Assembly (NCBI RefSeq): GCF_001312865.1
Contig: NZ_BBER01000010.1
Coordinates: 1 to 52,854, forward strand
Direction of reading: 5' to 3'
From: Lacticaseibacillus thailandensis DSM 22698 = JCM 13996
GTDB taxonomy: Bacteria; Bacillota; Bacilli; Lactobacillales; Lactobacillaceae
DNA length: 52,854 nucleotides
The notes beneath the pieces are model-generated. The model did not search any database. It was not told the origin of the DNA and saw only the letters and a list, made by a program, of their open reading frames with translations. Of this stretch, positions 1-11,633 are shown in pieces. Within the stretch, counting starts at the first letter, position 1. Every line of letters starts with the position of its first letter. Both the position numbers and the translations under genes were made by a program.

Positions 1-1
1 T

Positions 2-74
2 GAGCCGTTAGCTCAGTCGGTAGAGCATCTGACTTTTAATCAGAGGGTCGACAGTTCGAGCCTGTCACGGCTCA
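2..74 (+). tRNA. tRNA-Lys (anticodon TTT)
   Basis: A complete 73-base cloverleaf: acceptor GAGCCGT pairs with ACGGCTC, anticodon stem TCTGA/TCAGA frames the loop CTTTTAA, and the T arm is GACAG-TTCGAGC-CTGTC. It is the first member of a nine-tRNA cluster. No CCA is encoded after the discriminator A. Confidence 0.97.
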
Positions 75-95
75 TTCCAGTAGGATCAGTTTAAT

Positions 96-179
96 GCGGG
101 TGTGGCGGAACTGGCAGACGCGCTAGATTTAGGTTCTAGTGGTTAATCAACCGTGGGGGTTCGAGTCCCTTCACCCGCA
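96..179 (+). tRNA. tRNA-Leu (anticodon TAG)
   Basis: Class II tRNA of 84 bases with a long variable arm. Acceptor GCGGGTG pairs with CACCCGC; the anticodon loop TTTAGGT carries TAG. CCA is not encoded. Confidence 0.96.
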
Positions 180-214
180 GCGTTGGCTGCCTTTGGCAGC
201 TGCTTTACTTTTAG

Positions 215-287
215 GCCGACTTAGCTCAGTTGGTAGAGCATCTGTCTTGTAAACAGGGGGTCGTAGGTTCGAATCCTATAGTCGGCA
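215..287 (+). tRNA. tRNA-Thr (anticodon TGT)
   Basis: 73-base cloverleaf with acceptor GCCGACT/AGTCGGC, anticodon arm TCTGT-CTTGTAA-ACAGG and a canonical TTCGAAT T loop. CCA is not encoded. Confidence 0.97.
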
Positions 288-305
288 TTTACCAACAATA
301 ATCAT

Positions 306-377
306 GCGGAAGTAGTTCAGTGGTAGAACATCACCTTGCCATGGTGGGGGTCGCGGGTTCGAATCCCGTCTTCCGCT
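306..377 (+). tRNA. tRNA-Gly (anticodon GCC), copy 1
   Basis: 72-base cloverleaf with acceptor GCGGAAG/CTTCCGC and anticodon loop TTGCCAT. It is identical to the second copy at 675-746. Confidence 0.97.
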
Positions 378-389
378 TTGCATGAAGCC

Positions 390-475
390 GCCGGGGTGGC
401 GGAATTGGTAGACGCACTGGACTTAAAATCCAGCGGTGAGTAGTCACCGTACCGGTTCGAACCCGGTCCTCGGCA
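390..475 (+). tRNA. tRNA-Leu (anticodon TAA)
   Basis: Class II tRNA of 86 bases. Acceptor GCCGGGG pairs with CCTCGGC with one G-U pair; the anticodon arm reads TGGAC then TTAAAAT; the long variable arm is GGTGAGTAGTCACC. Confidence 0.95.
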
Positions 476-497
476 GAATGAACCATTTTAATATTAC

Positions 498-571
498 GCA
501 CCCATAGCGCAATTGGATAGAGTGTCTGACTACGAATCAGAAGGTTGTAGGTTCGACTCCTACTGGGTGCA
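498..571 (+). tRNA. tRNA-Arg (anticodon ACG)
   Basis: 74-base cloverleaf with acceptor GCACCCA/TGGGTGC and anticodon stem-loop CTGAC-TACGAAT. ACG needs deamination of A34 by TadA to read the CGN codons. Confidence 0.96.
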
Positions 572-579
572 TTTTTAAT

Positions 580-653
580 CGGGAAATAGCTCAGCTTGGT
601 AGAGCACCTGGTTTGGGACCAGGGGGTCGCAGGTTCGAATCCTGTTTTCCCGA
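580..653 (+). tRNA. tRNA-Pro (anticodon TGG)
   Basis: 74-base cloverleaf with acceptor CGGGAAA/TTTCCCG and anticodon arm CCTGG-TTTGGGA-CCAGG. The D and T arms are identical to the Pro(CGG) gene at 757-830; only the anticodon arm and its edges differ. Confidence 0.96.
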
Positions 654-674
654 TGTGAATATATAAATAAGTAT

Positions 675-746
675 GCGGAAGTAGTTCAGTGGTAGAACAT
701 CACCTTGCCATGGTGGGGGTCGCGGGTTCGAATCCCGTCTTCCGCT
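675..746 (+). tRNA. tRNA-Gly (anticodon GCC), copy 2
   Basis: Sequence identical to 306-377. It lies between the two proline tRNAs, which suggests a local duplication of a Gly-Pro unit. Confidence 0.97.
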
Positions 747-756
747 TTTATAATAT

Positions 757-830
<74 letters not shown>

Positions 831-852
831 CTCATTTGACGATTTAGCCGTC

Positions 853-872
853 ACGGTTAGACCGTTTTTTTT
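853..872 (+). terminator. Intrinsic terminator of the tRNA cluster
   Basis: Short hairpin ACGGT-TAG-ACCGT followed by a run of eight T. It lies directly after the last tRNA. Confidence 0.75.
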
Positions 873-950
873 GTGCTTTCATTGACAAGTACTCCACAAA
901 CTGGTAACTTAAAGCACCAAACCACCGTGTTATAGGCTGACAAATCGTGT

Positions 951-979
951 TTGGCAAACTTCATTAAAATAAGTATAAT
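951..979 (+). promoter_or_regulatory. ctsR-clpC promoter (sigma-A type)
   Basis: -35 TTGGCA at 951-956 and a perfect -10 TATAAT at 974-979, separated by 17 bases. The CtsR operator begins 8 bases downstream, over the expected transcription start. Confidence 0.85.
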
Positions 980-986
980 GGATGAA

Positions 987-1003
987 AGTCAAGATTAGTC
1001 AAA
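987..1003 (+). promoter_or_regulatory. CtsR operator (CtsR box)
   Basis: Heptad direct repeat AGTCAAG-ATT-AGTCAAA, close to the known CtsR consensus GGTCAAANANNGGTCAAA. Placed just after the -10 it would block initiation, so the ctsR-clpC operon is probably autorepressed and opens on heat or protein-damage stress. Confidence 0.85.
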
Positions 1004-1022
1004 TACAAGGGGTGGTGATCGC

Positions 1023-1489
1023 GTGCAAGCGCAAAGCATGTCGGATATTATTGAGGCGTACTTGAACGCAATACTGGCGGAGCAGCGACAAGTGGAGATT
1101 CGCCGGTCGGAAATTGCTGAACGGTTCAACTGTGTACCTTCGCAGATCAATTACGTGCTAAAGACCCGCTTTACCCCGCAGCGTGGCTATGCGGTGGAGA
1201 GTAAGCGCGGCGGTGGCGGGTATATTCGCATCGTGAAGGCGCAGTTGCGCGATGAACAGGAACCATTGACCTGATGCGGGCCCACGTTCCCGACCACTTA
1301 CGTGAAAGTGACGCTCGCGTAATGACGCAGCAATTGTTCGATGCACACGTCATTGCACGTGAGACTGGTAACGCGATGTTGGCGGCGATGAGTCACCATA
1401 CGTTAGCCATTGCCGATAGTGAGTCAGAACAGGTTATCCGGGCACGGTTGATGCGTGCGTTTCTGGATAGTCTGCGGTATGAACGTTAA
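1023..1489 (+). CDS. ctsR: CtsR transcriptional repressor of stress genes (one frameshift)
   Basis: Repressor of class III heat-shock genes (clp family). The N-terminal winged helix-turn-helix is clear: [18 protein letters not shown], then the glycine-rich wing [11 protein letters not shown]. The C-terminal part ([24 protein letters not shown]) is in another frame. The N-terminal frame stops at 1272-1274. Restoring one C in the CC at 1270-1271 joins them into 155 residues, the normal CtsR length, so this is probably a read error. GTG start after the purine-rich GGGGTGGTG. It is the first gene of the operon with clpC, 21 bases upstream of it, under its own CtsR box. No McsA/McsB genes follow, as in many lactobacilli. 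Confidence 0.9.
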
Positions 1490-1510
1490 CCACGTTCCAG
1501 GAGGTATAGT

Positions 1511-4004
1511 ATGGATAATTTATTTACGATCAGTGCCAAGAATGTGCTGTTAATCGCACAGGAACAGGCCAAGTCCTTCCACCACCATGCAGTGGGCTCT
1601 GAACACATCCTCCTGGCTTTGGTTGTTGAACAAGAGGGCGTTGCCGGCAAAACTTTGCGGCAACTGGGCGTCAATGAGGACGAGGTCCACGACGACATTG
1701 AAGCCTTCACCGGTTACGGAACTGTGCCCGACAGCGCGTTGGGTCCGGACAGCTTTTTGCCCTACTCACCCAAAGGCAAAGCCATTTTGGCCGCCGCTGG
1801 TGATGAGGCTAAGCAGATCGGCGCGGTCAAAATCGGTACGGAGCACATCCTGTTGGGATTACTGCGTGATGACGATACCATCGCCGCCAAGATCATTCAG
1901 AATTCCGATTTGTCCCTCACTAAATTACGGCAACTGGTATTGAAGAAAATGGGCGTGACCGAGCGGCAGCAGGCCAAGCGTCCCCGTGCGCGTCAGCGCC
2001 AAACGGTGGAGACCCCAACGCTTGACGGGTTGGCCCGCGACTTAACCCAAACCGCCCGTGAAAACAAACTGGACCCCGTGGTGGGTCGGAACCAAGAAAT
2101 TCACCGCCTGATTCAAGTCCTGGCGCGGCGGACCAAGAACAACCCGGTGCTTGTTGGCGAACCTGGTGTCGGTAAAACGGCGGTGGTCGAAGGCTTTGCT
2201 CAGCGTATCGTCGCCGGTGACGTGCCGGTGGAAATGCGCCAGAAGCGGCTGATGATGCTCGACATGGGCTCATTAGTTGCCGGTACTAAGTATCGTGGTG
2301 AGTTTGAGGACCGCTTGAAGAAGGTCATCGAGGAGGTAGCCGCCAACGGGCAAGTTATCCTGTTTATTGACGAGCTGCACACCTTGATTGGGGCCGGTGG
2401 TGCTGAAGGCGCCATCGATGCTTCCAACATTCTGAAGCCAGCGTTGGCCCGGGGTGAGCTGCAACTCATCGGTGCTACCACCCTGGATGAATACCAAAAG
2501 TACATTGAAAAGGACGCGGCCCTAGAGCGGCGGTTTGCTACCATTCAGGTCAACGAACCAAGCACCGACGATGCGTTCAAGATTTTGCAGGGCTTACGCC
2601 CACGCTATGAACAGCACCACGGTATTACCATTAGTGATGCTGCACTCTCCGCGGCTGTCCGCTTGTCTAACCGGTACATCTCGTCACGGTTCTTGCCGGA
2701 CAAGGCTATTGACCTGGTTGATGAAGCTGCGGCCATGGTACGTCTGGATGCGGATGAGCAGCCGACTGCGGCCGATAAGGACGCGCAGAAACTCGCTAAA
2801 TTGGTTGCTGACAAAGAAGAGGCCATCAGTGAACAGGACTTCGAAGCTGCTGCTAAGATTCGTGCGCGCGAGATGAAGTTGCGCGACAAAATTGCGAACA
2901 ACGCCGCGGTCGCCGATAGCGATGACGGTGAGCCACACGTACGGACCGATGTTGTGGTTGGCGAGGAAGATATTGCCAAAGTTGTAGCTCAATGGACGGG
3001 GGTTCCGGTTACCCAGCTCACGAGTAAGGACAGCGAGCGGTTGATCAAGCTTGAACGCGTCCTGCACCATCGGGTCATTGGTCAGGATGAGGCCGTGAGT
3101 GCGGTTGCCCGGGCCATTCGGCGGGCACGTAGCGGTATCAAGGACCTAACCGGCCAATTGGGAGCTTTATGTTCCTCGGCCCAACTGGGTTGGTAAGACG
3201 GAATTGGCCAAGGCTTTGGCTGAAGCCATGTTCGGGAGTGAAGATGCCCTCATCCGTGTCGACATGTCCGAGTACATGGAAAAGTACAGTACTAGCCGCC
3301 TCATTGGGGCAGCACCGGGTTACGTCGGCTACGAAGAGGGTGGCCAGCTCACGGAAAAGGTTCGTAACAAACCATATTCCGTTGTGCTGTTGGATGAAGT
3401 TGAAAAAGCTCACCCGGATGTCTTCAACCTGTTGCTGCAGGTGCTTGATGATGGTTACCTGCGTGACGCCAAGGGGCGGATGGTCGACTTCCGGAACACC
3501 ATCCTGATTATGACCTCGAACTTAGGGGCAACCGCGCTACGTGACGAAAAGAGCGTCGGTTTTGGTGCCGAAAACCATGGTCATGATTATGAGGCCACCA
3601 AGGCTCGGGTACTGGAGGAACAGAAGAAGTACTTCCGTCCTGAATTCATCAACCGGATTGACGAAACGATCGTCTTCCACAGTCTGGGCAAAAAGGAGTT
3701 GCACGCCATCGTGAAGTTGATGGCCAAGACGCTGATCAACCGGGTCACGGCGATGGGCATCGGCGTCCGGATCACGCCCGCCGCGGTGGACGCGATTGCC
3801 AAAGCCGGCTTTGATCCTGAATACGGCGCCCGGCCGTTACGGCGGGCCCTCCAGAGCAAGGTTGAAGACCGGATGAGTGAAATTTTGCTGGCGGGTGATG
3901 CCGTTGCTGGTGACACCATCGTTATTGGTGCCCGTAAAGGTAACATCACCTTCGACGTTAAGAAGCAGGAGCACCCCGCGGACGACGCCGTGACCATCCA
4001 GTAA
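1511..4004 (+). CDS. clpC: ClpC AAA+ unfoldase (two frameshifts)
   Basis: HSP100 ATPase that unfolds substrates for ClpP in the cytoplasm. In order: double N-domain (about 1-145), first AAA module with Walker A GEPGVGKT at 216-223 and Walker [11 protein letters not shown], a UVR-type middle domain around 430-465, and a second AAA module. The second Walker A, GPTGxGKT, sits on the damaged stretch. A missing C at 3145-3146 (CC for CCC) and a missing G at 3187-3189 (GGG for GGGG) shift frame twice; with both restored the protein is 831 residues, the usual length. ATG after GGAGG. Cotranscribed with ctsR and so probably CtsR-controlled. Confidence 0.95.
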
Positions 4005-4009
4005 TTTCA

Positions 4010-4038
4010 TTGACATGCAACCAGAAGACTGATAATAT
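4010..4038 (+). promoter_or_regulatory. Candidate promoter of the rpoB leader transcript
   Basis: Consensus -35 TTGACA at 4010-4015, then 17 bases, then TAATAT at 4033-4038; GATAAT at 4031-4036 is an alternative -10 with shorter spacing. It begins 6 bases after clpC and is followed by a hairpin terminator at 4116-4155, so it would make a short leader or attenuated RNA ahead of rpoB. Confidence 0.6.
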
Positions 4039-4039
4039 T

Positions 4040-4155
4040 ATCACCAGTTGCATTTCGGTTACGAAGCAGAAGGTTAAGCGCGATCTATTGTCCGCGTGGC
4101 GCCGCAGAAAAAGTCAAAAGCAGTGGCGTGAATTTACTGCTTTTGGTTTTTTTTT
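4040..4155 (+). ncRNA. Candidate lacto-rpoB leader RNA with terminator
   Basis: The 115 bases between the 4010 promoter and rpoB end in a near-perfect stem AAAAGCAGT/ACTGCTTTT (4116-4124 with 4136-4144) and a T9 run at 4147-4155. A conserved RNA motif named lacto-rpoB is known in the 5' UTR of rpoB in lactic acid bacteria, and position and size fit. The internal fold was not matched to the family model. The stem works as a terminator, so rpoB expression may be set by read-through (inference). Confidence 0.5.
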
Positions 4156-4214
4156 GCCTGTAAGGTCGTAACCGTAGCAGTTGTAATCTGACTTAACAAA
4201 ATTTACGTTCTCTT

Positions 4215-4220
4215 TACAAT
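4215..4220 (+). promoter_or_regulatory. Candidate rpoB proximal -10 element
   Basis: TACAAT, a strong -10 match, lies 35 bases upstream of the TTG start and after the leader terminator. No good -35 stands at 16-18 bases, so this promoter is uncertain. Confidence 0.35.
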
Positions 4221-4254
4221 GGATTGCCGCCAATATTTTAGAGGGGTGAACAAC

Positions 4255-7200
4255 TTGGCAGAGCAGCACTTAGGACACAATGTGAACTACGGTAAGCACC
4301 GTACGCGCCGGTCATACTCCCGGATCAAGGAAGTTTTGGACCTGCCCAACCTGATTGAAATTCAAACGAATTCCTACCAGTGGTTCCTCGACGAAGGCCT
4401 GAAGGAAATGTTCGACGATATCATGCCGATTTCCGATTTCCAGGGTAACTTGAGTCTGGAATACGTTGATTACCAGTTGCTAGAACCAAAGTACACGGTG
4501 GAGGAAGCTCGTCAGCACGACGCCAACTACTCCGCACCGTTGCACGTGACGCTACGTTTGACGAACCACGAAACTGGTGAGATCAAGTCGCAAGACGTCT
4601 TCTTTGGTGACTTCCCGCTGATGACTGAACAAGGTACCTTCATCATTAACGGGGCCGAACGGGTAATCGTTTCGCAGTTGGTACGTTCCCCTGGGGTGTA
4701 CTTCAACAGCGAAATCGATAAGAACAGCCGCACGACTTGGGGGACGACCGTTATCCCTAACCGTGGTGCATGGCTGGAATACGAAACCGACGCTAAGGAC
4801 ATTGCTTACGTCCGTATCGACCGGACGCGGAAGATTCCGTTGACCGAACTGGTACGGGCGCTGGGCTTTGGCTCGGATCAAGACATCATCGACATGTTCG
4901 GTGACAGCGATTCGTTGATGCTGACGTTGGAAAAGGACGTCCACAAAGACACGAACGATTCCCGGACTGATGAGGCCCTGAAGGACATTTACGAACGGTT
5001 ACGCCCAGGCGAACCAAAGACGGCTGACTCCAGTCGCTCCTTGCTGTACGCCCGGTTCTTTGACCCGAAGCGTTACGACATGGCTCGTGTTGGCCGTTAC
5101 AAGGTCAACAAGAAGCTGTCCTTGAAGTCCCGCCTATTGGGTCAGACGCTGGCTGAGACGCTGGCTGACCCCGATACCGGTGAAGTGATCGCCAAAAAGG
5201 GTGACCGTGTGACCCACAAGATGATGGATACACTGGGCCAGTACCTGGACCGCGACGACTTTAAAACCGTCACCTACCAGCCGAACGAAGACGGTGTCCT
5301 CCAAGACCCCGTTACGTTGCAGGTAGTGAAGGTTTACTCCCAGGTAACACCGGACAAAGAAGTCAACATGATCGGTAATGGTCACATTGACGAATTGCTG
5401 AAGCACCTAACGCCAGCCGACATCTTGGCATCGATGAACTACTTCTTGCTGCTGCAAGAAGGCATCGGTTCGACCGATGACATCGACCATTTGGGTAACC
5501 GGCGGATCCGTTCCGTGGGTGAACTGCTACAGAACCAGTTCCGTATCGGTTTGTCCCGGATGGAACGGGTGGTCCGTGAGCGGATGTCCATTCAGGACAC
5601 TTCCACCGTTACGCCACAGCAATTGATTAACATTCGGCCAGTGGTTGCATCCATTAAGGAATTCTTTGGTTCATCCCAGCTGTCACAGTTCATGGACCAG
5701 ACCAACCCGTTGGGTGAATTGACGCATAAGCGGCGTCTGTCCGCCTTAGGACCTGGTGGTTTGACCCGTGATCGTGCCGGTTACGAAGTGCGTGACGTGC
5801 ACTACACACATTATGGGCGGATGTGCCCAATCGAAACGCCTGAAGGGCCTAACATTGGGCTGATCAACAGCCTGGCTAGTTACGCCGTGGTTAACCGTTA
5901 TGGCTTCATCGAAACGCCATACCGGCGTGTCGACTGGACGACCCACAAGGTTACCGACAAGATTGATTACCTGACGGCTGACGAAGAAGATAACTTCGTT
6001 GTTGCCCAAGCCAACTCCGTGTTAAACGAAGACGGTACGTTCCGTGACGCGACCGTTCTGGCCCGGCACAAGGATGACAACATTGAAGTTAGTCCTGAGA
6101 AGGTTGACTACATGGACGTTTCGCCAAAGCAAGTAGTTGCTGTGGCCACGGCCTGCATTCCGTTCTTGGAAAACGACGACTCCAACCGTGCCCTGATGGG
6201 TGCCAACATGCAGCGTCAGGCCGTACCTTTGGTTCGCCCCCACGCACCGTTGGTTGCCACGGGGATGGAGTACAAAGCTGCGCATGACTCTGGTACTGCG
6301 TTGCTTGCTAAGCACCCTGGTCGTGTGGAGTACGTTGACGCCAAGGTCATCAAGGTACGGCGTCAAGACGACACGCAGGATGTTTACCACCTGATGAAAT
6401 TCCGGCGTAGTAACGCCAACAAGAACTACAACCAAACACCAATCGTACGTTTGGGTGACCAGGTTGACGCCGGCGAGATTATCGCCGACGGGCCAGCCAT
6501 GGACCAGGGCGAATTAGCCTTGGGCCAGAACCCAATTATCGCCTTCATGACGTGGAACATGTACAACTACGAAGATGCCATCGTTATGTCCGAGCGTCTG
6601 GTGAAGGAAGATATTTACACCTCGATTCATATTGAGGAGTACGAGTCCGAATCACGTGACACCAAGCTGGGACCTGAAGAGGTCACCCGCGAAATTCCTA
6701 ACGTTGGTGACGACGCCTTGAAGGACCTGGATGAGGACGGGATCGTCCGCATTGGGGCCGAAGTTAAGGACGGCGACATCCTGGTTGGTAAGGTTACGCC
6801 CAAGGGTGTGACGGAACTGTCCGCTGAAGAGCGGCTGTTGCACGCCATCTTTGGTGAAAAGGCTCGTGAAGTCCGTGATACTTCCCTCCGTGTTCCGCAT
6901 GGTGGTGGTGGTATCGTGCAGGACGTCAAGATCTTCACGCGTGAAGATGGTGACGAACTGTCTCCAGGTGTCAACATGATGGTCCGGGTTTACATCACCC
7001 AGAAGCGTAAGATTCAGGTTGGTGACAAGATGGCCGGTCGTCATGGTAACAAGGGTACTGTTTCCATCGTGGTTCCTGAAGAGGATATGCCATACTTACC
7101 AGACGGTACGCCAGTTGACATTTGTCTGTCACCAATGGGTGTGCCATCCCGTATGAATATTGGGCAGGTACTTGAACTGCACTTGGGGATGGCCGCACGT

Positions 7201-7848
7201 AAGTTAGGCATCCACGTCGCTACACCAGTCTTTGATGGTGCGACTGAAGATGACATGTGGGCCACCGTTAAGGAAGCCGGTATGGCTAGCGATGGTAAGA
7301 GTGTGCTGTATGATGGCCGCACTGGTGAACCGTTCGAAACGCGGGTTGCCGTCGGGGTTATGTACTACATGAAACTCTCCCACATGGTTGATGACAAGAT
7401 CCATGCTCGTTCCATTGGACCTTACTCCTTGGTTACGCAGCAGCCGCTGGGTGGTAAAGCTCAGTTTGGTGGCCAGCGTTTCGGGGAAATGGAAGTTTGG
7501 GCCCTTGAAGCCTATGGTGCTGCTTACACCCTGCAAGAAATTCTGACGTACAAGTCCGATGATGTTGTGGGTCGTGTGAAAACGTACGAGGCGATCGTTA
7601 AGGGCGAACCAATTCCGCACCCAGGTGTCCCAGAAAGTTTCCGGGTTCTGGTGAAGGAATTGCAGTCTTTGGGCTTGGACATGAAGGTGCTTGACACCCA
7701 GAAGAACGAAATTGAACTGCGTGACCTGGACGACGATGATGACGAAGGCGGTTCCGCCGACGCATTAGCGAAATTTGCGGCTCAGCAGGAAGAAAAGAAG
7801 GCAGCTGAAGCGGAAGCTAAGGCTGCACAGCAAAAAGATAACGAATAG
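4255..7848 (+). CDS. rpoB: RNA polymerase beta subunit
   Basis: Catalytic beta subunit of RNA polymerase, 1197 residues, intact. The rifampicin-pocket segment [20 protein letters not shown] and the following [10 protein letters not shown] are wild type at the positions usually mutated in resistance (D516, H526, S531 in E. coli numbering). The lysine-rich active-site region [12 protein letters not shown] is present. The tail is acidic ([10 protein letters not shown]) and then alanine/lysine-rich, typical of lactobacilli. TTG at 4255 is chosen because GAGGGGTG precedes it by a proper distance; an ATG 36 bases upstream has no site and overlaps the -10. rpoC starts 11 bases after the stop. Confidence 0.97.
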   Translation: MAEQHLGHNVNYGKHRTRRSYSRIKEVLDLPNLIEIQTNSYQWFLDEGLKEMFDDIMPISDFQGNLSLEYVDYQLLEPKYTVEEARQHDANYSAPLHVTLRLTNHETGEIKSQDVFFGDFPLMTEQGTFIINGAERVIVSQLVRSPGVYFNSEIDKNSRTTWGTTVIPNRGAWLEYETDAKDIAYVRIDRTRKIPLTELVRALGFGSDQDIIDMFGDSDSLMLTLEKDVHKDTNDSRTDEALKDIYERLRPGEPKTADSSRSLLYARFFDPKRYDMARVGRYKVNKKLSLKSRLLGQTLAETLADPDTGEVIAKKGDRVTHKMMDTLGQYLDRDDFKTVTYQPNEDGVLQDPVTLQVVKVYSQVTPDKEVNMIGNGHIDELLKHLTPADILASMNYFLLLQEGIGSTDDIDHLGNRRIRSVGELLQNQFRIGLSRMERVVRERMSIQDTSTVTPQQLINIRPVVASIKEFFGSSQLSQFMDQTNPLGELTHKRRLSALGPGGLTRDRAGYEVRDVHYTHYGRMCPIETPEGPNIGLINSLASYAVVNRYGFIETPYRRVDWTTHKVTDKIDYLTADEEDNFVVAQANSVLNEDGTFRDATVLARHKDDNIEVSPEKVDYMDVSPKQVVAVATACIPFLENDDSNRALMGANMQRQAVPLVRPHAPLVATGMEYKAAHDSGTALLAKHPGRVEYVDAKVIKVRRQDDTQDVYHLMKFRRSNANKNYNQTPIVRLGDQVDAGEIIADGPAMDQGELALGQNPIIAFMTWNMYNYEDAIVMSERLVKEDIYTSIHIEEYESESRDTKLGPEEVTREIPNVGDDALKDLDEDGIVRIGAEVKDGDILVGKVTPKGVTELSAEERLLHAIFGEKAREVRDTSLRVPHGGGGIVQDVKIFTREDGDELSPGVNMMVRVYITQKRKIQVGDKMAGRHGNKGTVSIVVPEEDMPYLPDGTPVDICLSPMGVPSRMNIGQVLELHLGMAARKLGIHVATPVFDGATEDDMWATVKEAGMASDGKSVLYDGRTGEPFETRVAVGVMYYMKLSHMVDDKIHARSIGPYSLVTQQPLGGKAQFGGQRFGEMEVWALEAYGAAYTLQEILTYKSDDVVGRVKTYEAIVKGEPIPHPGVPESFRVLVKELQSLGLDMKVLDTQKNEIELRDLDDDDDEGGSADALAKFAAQQEEKKAAEAEAKAAQQKDNE

Positions 7849-7859
7849 GAGGGTACCCT

Positions 7860-10800
7860 GTGATTGACGTCAACAAGTTTGACAGTATGCAAATCAACCT
7901 GGCATCGCCAGACAAGATTCGCAGCTGGTCGTATGGGGAAGTTAAAAAAACCCGAAACCATCAACTACCGTACGTTGAAGCCAGAACGCGACGGTCTGTT
8001 CGACGAGCGCATCTTTGGCCCGACCAAGGACTGGACCTGTGCTTGTGGTAAGTACAAAGGCATTCGGTACAAGGGCATTGTTTGTGACCGTTGTGGTGTT
8101 GAAGTTACCCGTGCTAACGTTCGCCGTGAGCGGATGGGCCACATTGAGTTGGCTGCACCGGTTTCCCACATCTGGTACTTCAAGGGTATCCCTAGCCGGA
8201 TGGGCCTGGTACTGGACATGTCGCCACGCTCCCTCGAAGAAGTAATCTACTTTGCTTCCTACGTTGTGATTGACCCAATGGACACACCATTGGTCAAGAA
8301 GCAACTCCTGACCGAAAATGAATACCGTGAAAAGTACGAAGAGTACAACGGTAAGTTTGTGGCCAAGATGGGTGCTGAAGGGGTCAAGGAACTGCTGGAG
8401 CAGGTTGACCTGGAGAAGGAAGTTGCTGACCTCAAGGAACAGCTGAAGAAGGCAACCGGTCAGAAGCGGACCCGTGCCATTCGTCGGTTGGACATCTTGG
8501 ATGCCTTCCTCGAATCTGGCAACAAGCCGGAGTGGATGGTTATGGACACGATTCCGGTTATCCCACCGGACTTGCGGCCCATGGTGCAACTTGAAGGTGG
8601 TCGGTTTGCCACTTCCGACCTGAACGACTTGTACCGGCGGGTTATCAACCGTAACAACCGGTTGAAGCGCCTGCTGGACCTCAAGGCACCAAACATCATT
8701 GTCCAGAACGAAAAGCGGATGTTGCAGGAAGCCGTCGACGCCCTGATCGACAACGGTCGTCGTGGCCGTCCCGTTACGGGTCCTGGTAACCGTCCGTTGA
8801 AGAGTTTGTCACACCTGCTCAAAGGTAAGCAGGGCCGGTTCCGTCAAAACCTGCTCGGCAAGCGTGTTGACTACTCTGGCCGTTCGGTTATCGACGTTGG
8901 CCCTACGCTGAAGTTTTACCAGTGTGGGTTGCCCCGTGAAATGGCTTTGGAACTGTTCAAGCCATTCGTGATGCGCGAATTGGTTAAGCGTGACCTGGCC
9001 AGCAACATTAAGAACGCCCGGCGGAAGATCGACCGTCAGGATGATGACATTTGGGATGTTTTGGCCGATGTCATCAAGGAACGGCCAGTACTCCTGAACC
9101 GTGCGCCTACGCTGCACCGTTTGGGGATTCAAGCCTTTGAACCCGTTCTGGTTGATGGTAAGGCGATGCGTTTGCACCCAATCGTGTGTGAAGCCTACAA
9201 CGCCGACTTTGATGGTGACCAAATGGCTATCCATGTGCCACTGTCTGATGAAGCTCAGGCTGAAGCGCGCATGCTGATGCTGGCGGCACACCACATCCTG
9301 GCACCTAAGGATGGTAAGCCAATCGTTACGCCTTCTCAAGATATCGTTTTGGGGAACTACTTCTTGACGATTGAGGAACCAGGCAAAGTTGGCGAAGGCA
9401 TGATCTTCAAGGATCCTGCCGAAGTCATCATGGCGCATGAGGATGGCGACGTCACGTTGCATACTCGCATTGGCCTGTCTACGGAAGGTCTGCCCAACAA
9501 GCCGTTCGGTGATGATCAGCGTGGTAAAATCATGGTCACCAGCGTGGGTAAGGTCATCTTTAACGAAATCATGCCCGAAGGTTTGCCGTTCCTGAACGAA
9601 CCGACGCGTGACAACATCGTTAATGGTGTACCGGACAAGTACTTCTTGGCAGAAGGTCAGGATATTAACGATTACTTGGCCAACGCGGAACCAATCAGTC
9701 CGTTCAAGAAGGGCTTCTTGTCCGACATCATTGCCGAGGTCTTCAAGACCTACAAGGTGCAGCGGACTAGTGACCTGTTGGATGACATGAAGACCCTGGG
9801 TTACACGCAGGCCACCAAGTCTGGCTTGACTGTTGGGGTTGCCGATGTGCCTCACTTGCCTGAAAAAGCGGACATCGTCGCTGAAGCCCACAAGCAGGTC
9901 GACATGGTTTCCAAGCAGTTCCGGCGTGGGTTGATCACTGATGACGAACGTCATGAGCGGGTCATTTCCATCTGGAACGACGCGAAGGACCAGGTTCAGC
10001 AGAAGCTGATCGAACACTTTGACCAGAAGAACCCTATCTCCATGATGAGTGATTCTGGTGCCCGTGGTAACATTTCTAACTTTACCCAGCTTGCCGGGAT
10101 GCGTGGTCTGATGGCTGCGCCTAACGGTGGATGATGGAAGTGCCCGTTATCTCGAACTTCCGTGAAGGCTTGTCCGTCATGGAAATGTTTATGAGTACTC
10201 ATGGTGCACGTAAAGGGATGACCGATACCGCCTTGAAGACCGCCGATTCTGGTTATCTGACGCGGCGTCTGGTCGACGTTGCCCAGGATGTCATCGTCCG
10301 TGAAGAGGACTGTGGCACTGACCGTGGTTTGGTTGTTCGGGCCATCACTGAAGGTAACGAAATGATCGAACCGCTGTACGACCGTCTGGTTGGCCGTTAC
10401 AACATGAAGACCATCCGTGATCCGAAGACGGGCGAAATTTTGGTACCACGCATGACGCTGATGGACGAAGATATCGCCCAGAAGGTTGTTGATGCTGGTG
10501 TCGAAGAAGTCACGATCCGTTCCGTCTTCTGCTGCAACACCCGTCATGGTGTTTGCCAGAAGTGCTACGGCCGTAACTTGGCTACTGGTGAAGAAGTTGA
10601 AGTTGGTGAAGCTGTTGGTACTGTTGCCGCTCAGTCGATCGGTGAACCAGGTACCCAGCTGACCATGCGTAACTTCCATACCGGTGGTGTTGCCGGTGGT
10701 GAAGATATTACCCAAGGGCTGCCTCGTGTTCAGGAAATCTTTGAAGCACGTAACCCTAAAGGGCTGGCTGTTATTACTGAAGTTACTGGTGAAATTACCG

Positions 10801-11519
10801 GGATCGATGAGAACCCGGCTGAACACACCCGTGAAATTACCGTTCAGGGTACGACTGACACGCGGACGTACAACGTACCGTACGCTTCCAGTGTGGCCGT
10901 TGCCGAAGGTGATCACGTTGAACGTGGTGACCGTCTGACTGGTGGTTCAATCGACCCGAAGGAACTGATTAAGGTCAGCGACGTGATGGTGACCGAAAAC
11001 TACCTGCTCAGTGAAGTACAGAAGGTTTACCGTATGCAAGGGGTTGAAATCGGGGATAAGCACGTTGAGGTCATGGTGCGGCAGATGCTGCGCAAGATCC
11101 GTGTGCTCGACCCTGGTGATACCGACATCTTGCCTGGTACCCTGTTGGATATCGGTGACTTCAAGGACCAGAACCGCGACACCATCATTAGTGGTGGTAT
11201 TCCGGCTACTGGCCGGGCCGTCCTACTCGGGATCACGAAGGCGTCCCTGGAGACGAACAGCTTCCTGTCCGCCGCTTCCTTCCAGGAAACGACCCGTGTC
11301 CTGACGGATGCCTCCATCCGCGGGAAGAACGACCCACTGGTTGGTTTGAAGGAAAATGTTATCATCGGGAAGATCATTCCTGCTGGTACTGGTATGGCTA
11401 CTTACCGTCACGAGGAACCAAAGACGGTCGGTACTGTTTCTGACAATGTGTACTCTATTTCTGACATTGAACAGCAGATGAAGGAAACGGACACGCAGGG
11501 TGAGGATACAGACAAGTAG
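7860..11519 (+). CDS. rpoC: RNA polymerase beta' subunit (two frameshifts)
   Basis: Beta' subunit, about 1219 residues once corrected. Zinc site 1 has Cys60, 62, 75 and 78; the Mg-binding loop NADFDGDQM lies near residue 450; the second cysteine cluster is [12 protein letters not shown]. Near residue 30 an A7 at 7944-7950 should be A6, and near 10129-10130 GG should be GGG (or one base is otherwise missing); either would kill the cell if real. GTG start at 7860 after AGGAGGGT, which overlaps the rpoB stop, so rpoBC are translationally close. It is followed by a hairpin terminator. Confidence 0.96.
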
Positions 11520-11555
11520 TTGGTTTTGCCCACTACTTGACGTCCTAGTTACACA

Positions 11556-11593
11556 AAAGGAGCTTGTCGCAATTCGTTGCGGCAAGCTCCTTT
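11556..11593 (+). terminator. rpoC terminator, possibly bidirectional
   Basis: Long stem AAAGGAGCTTGTCGCAA against TTGCGGCAAGCTCCTTT with a TTCG tetraloop and one bulge. T-runs are short on the forward side (TTT) and TTTT on the reverse side, so it may serve both rpoC and the convergent ACT-domain gene. Confidence 0.75.
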
Positions 11594-11633
11594 GCGTTAC
11601 ATATAGCAATGAGGTGTTGGTTGCAGGCGGGGA

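Noticed and set aside
8809..10017. 402-codon open frame antisense to rpoC
   Set aside because: A mirror of biased codon use in rpoC; no ribosome site, no recognisable domain, and rpoC is certain on the other strand.
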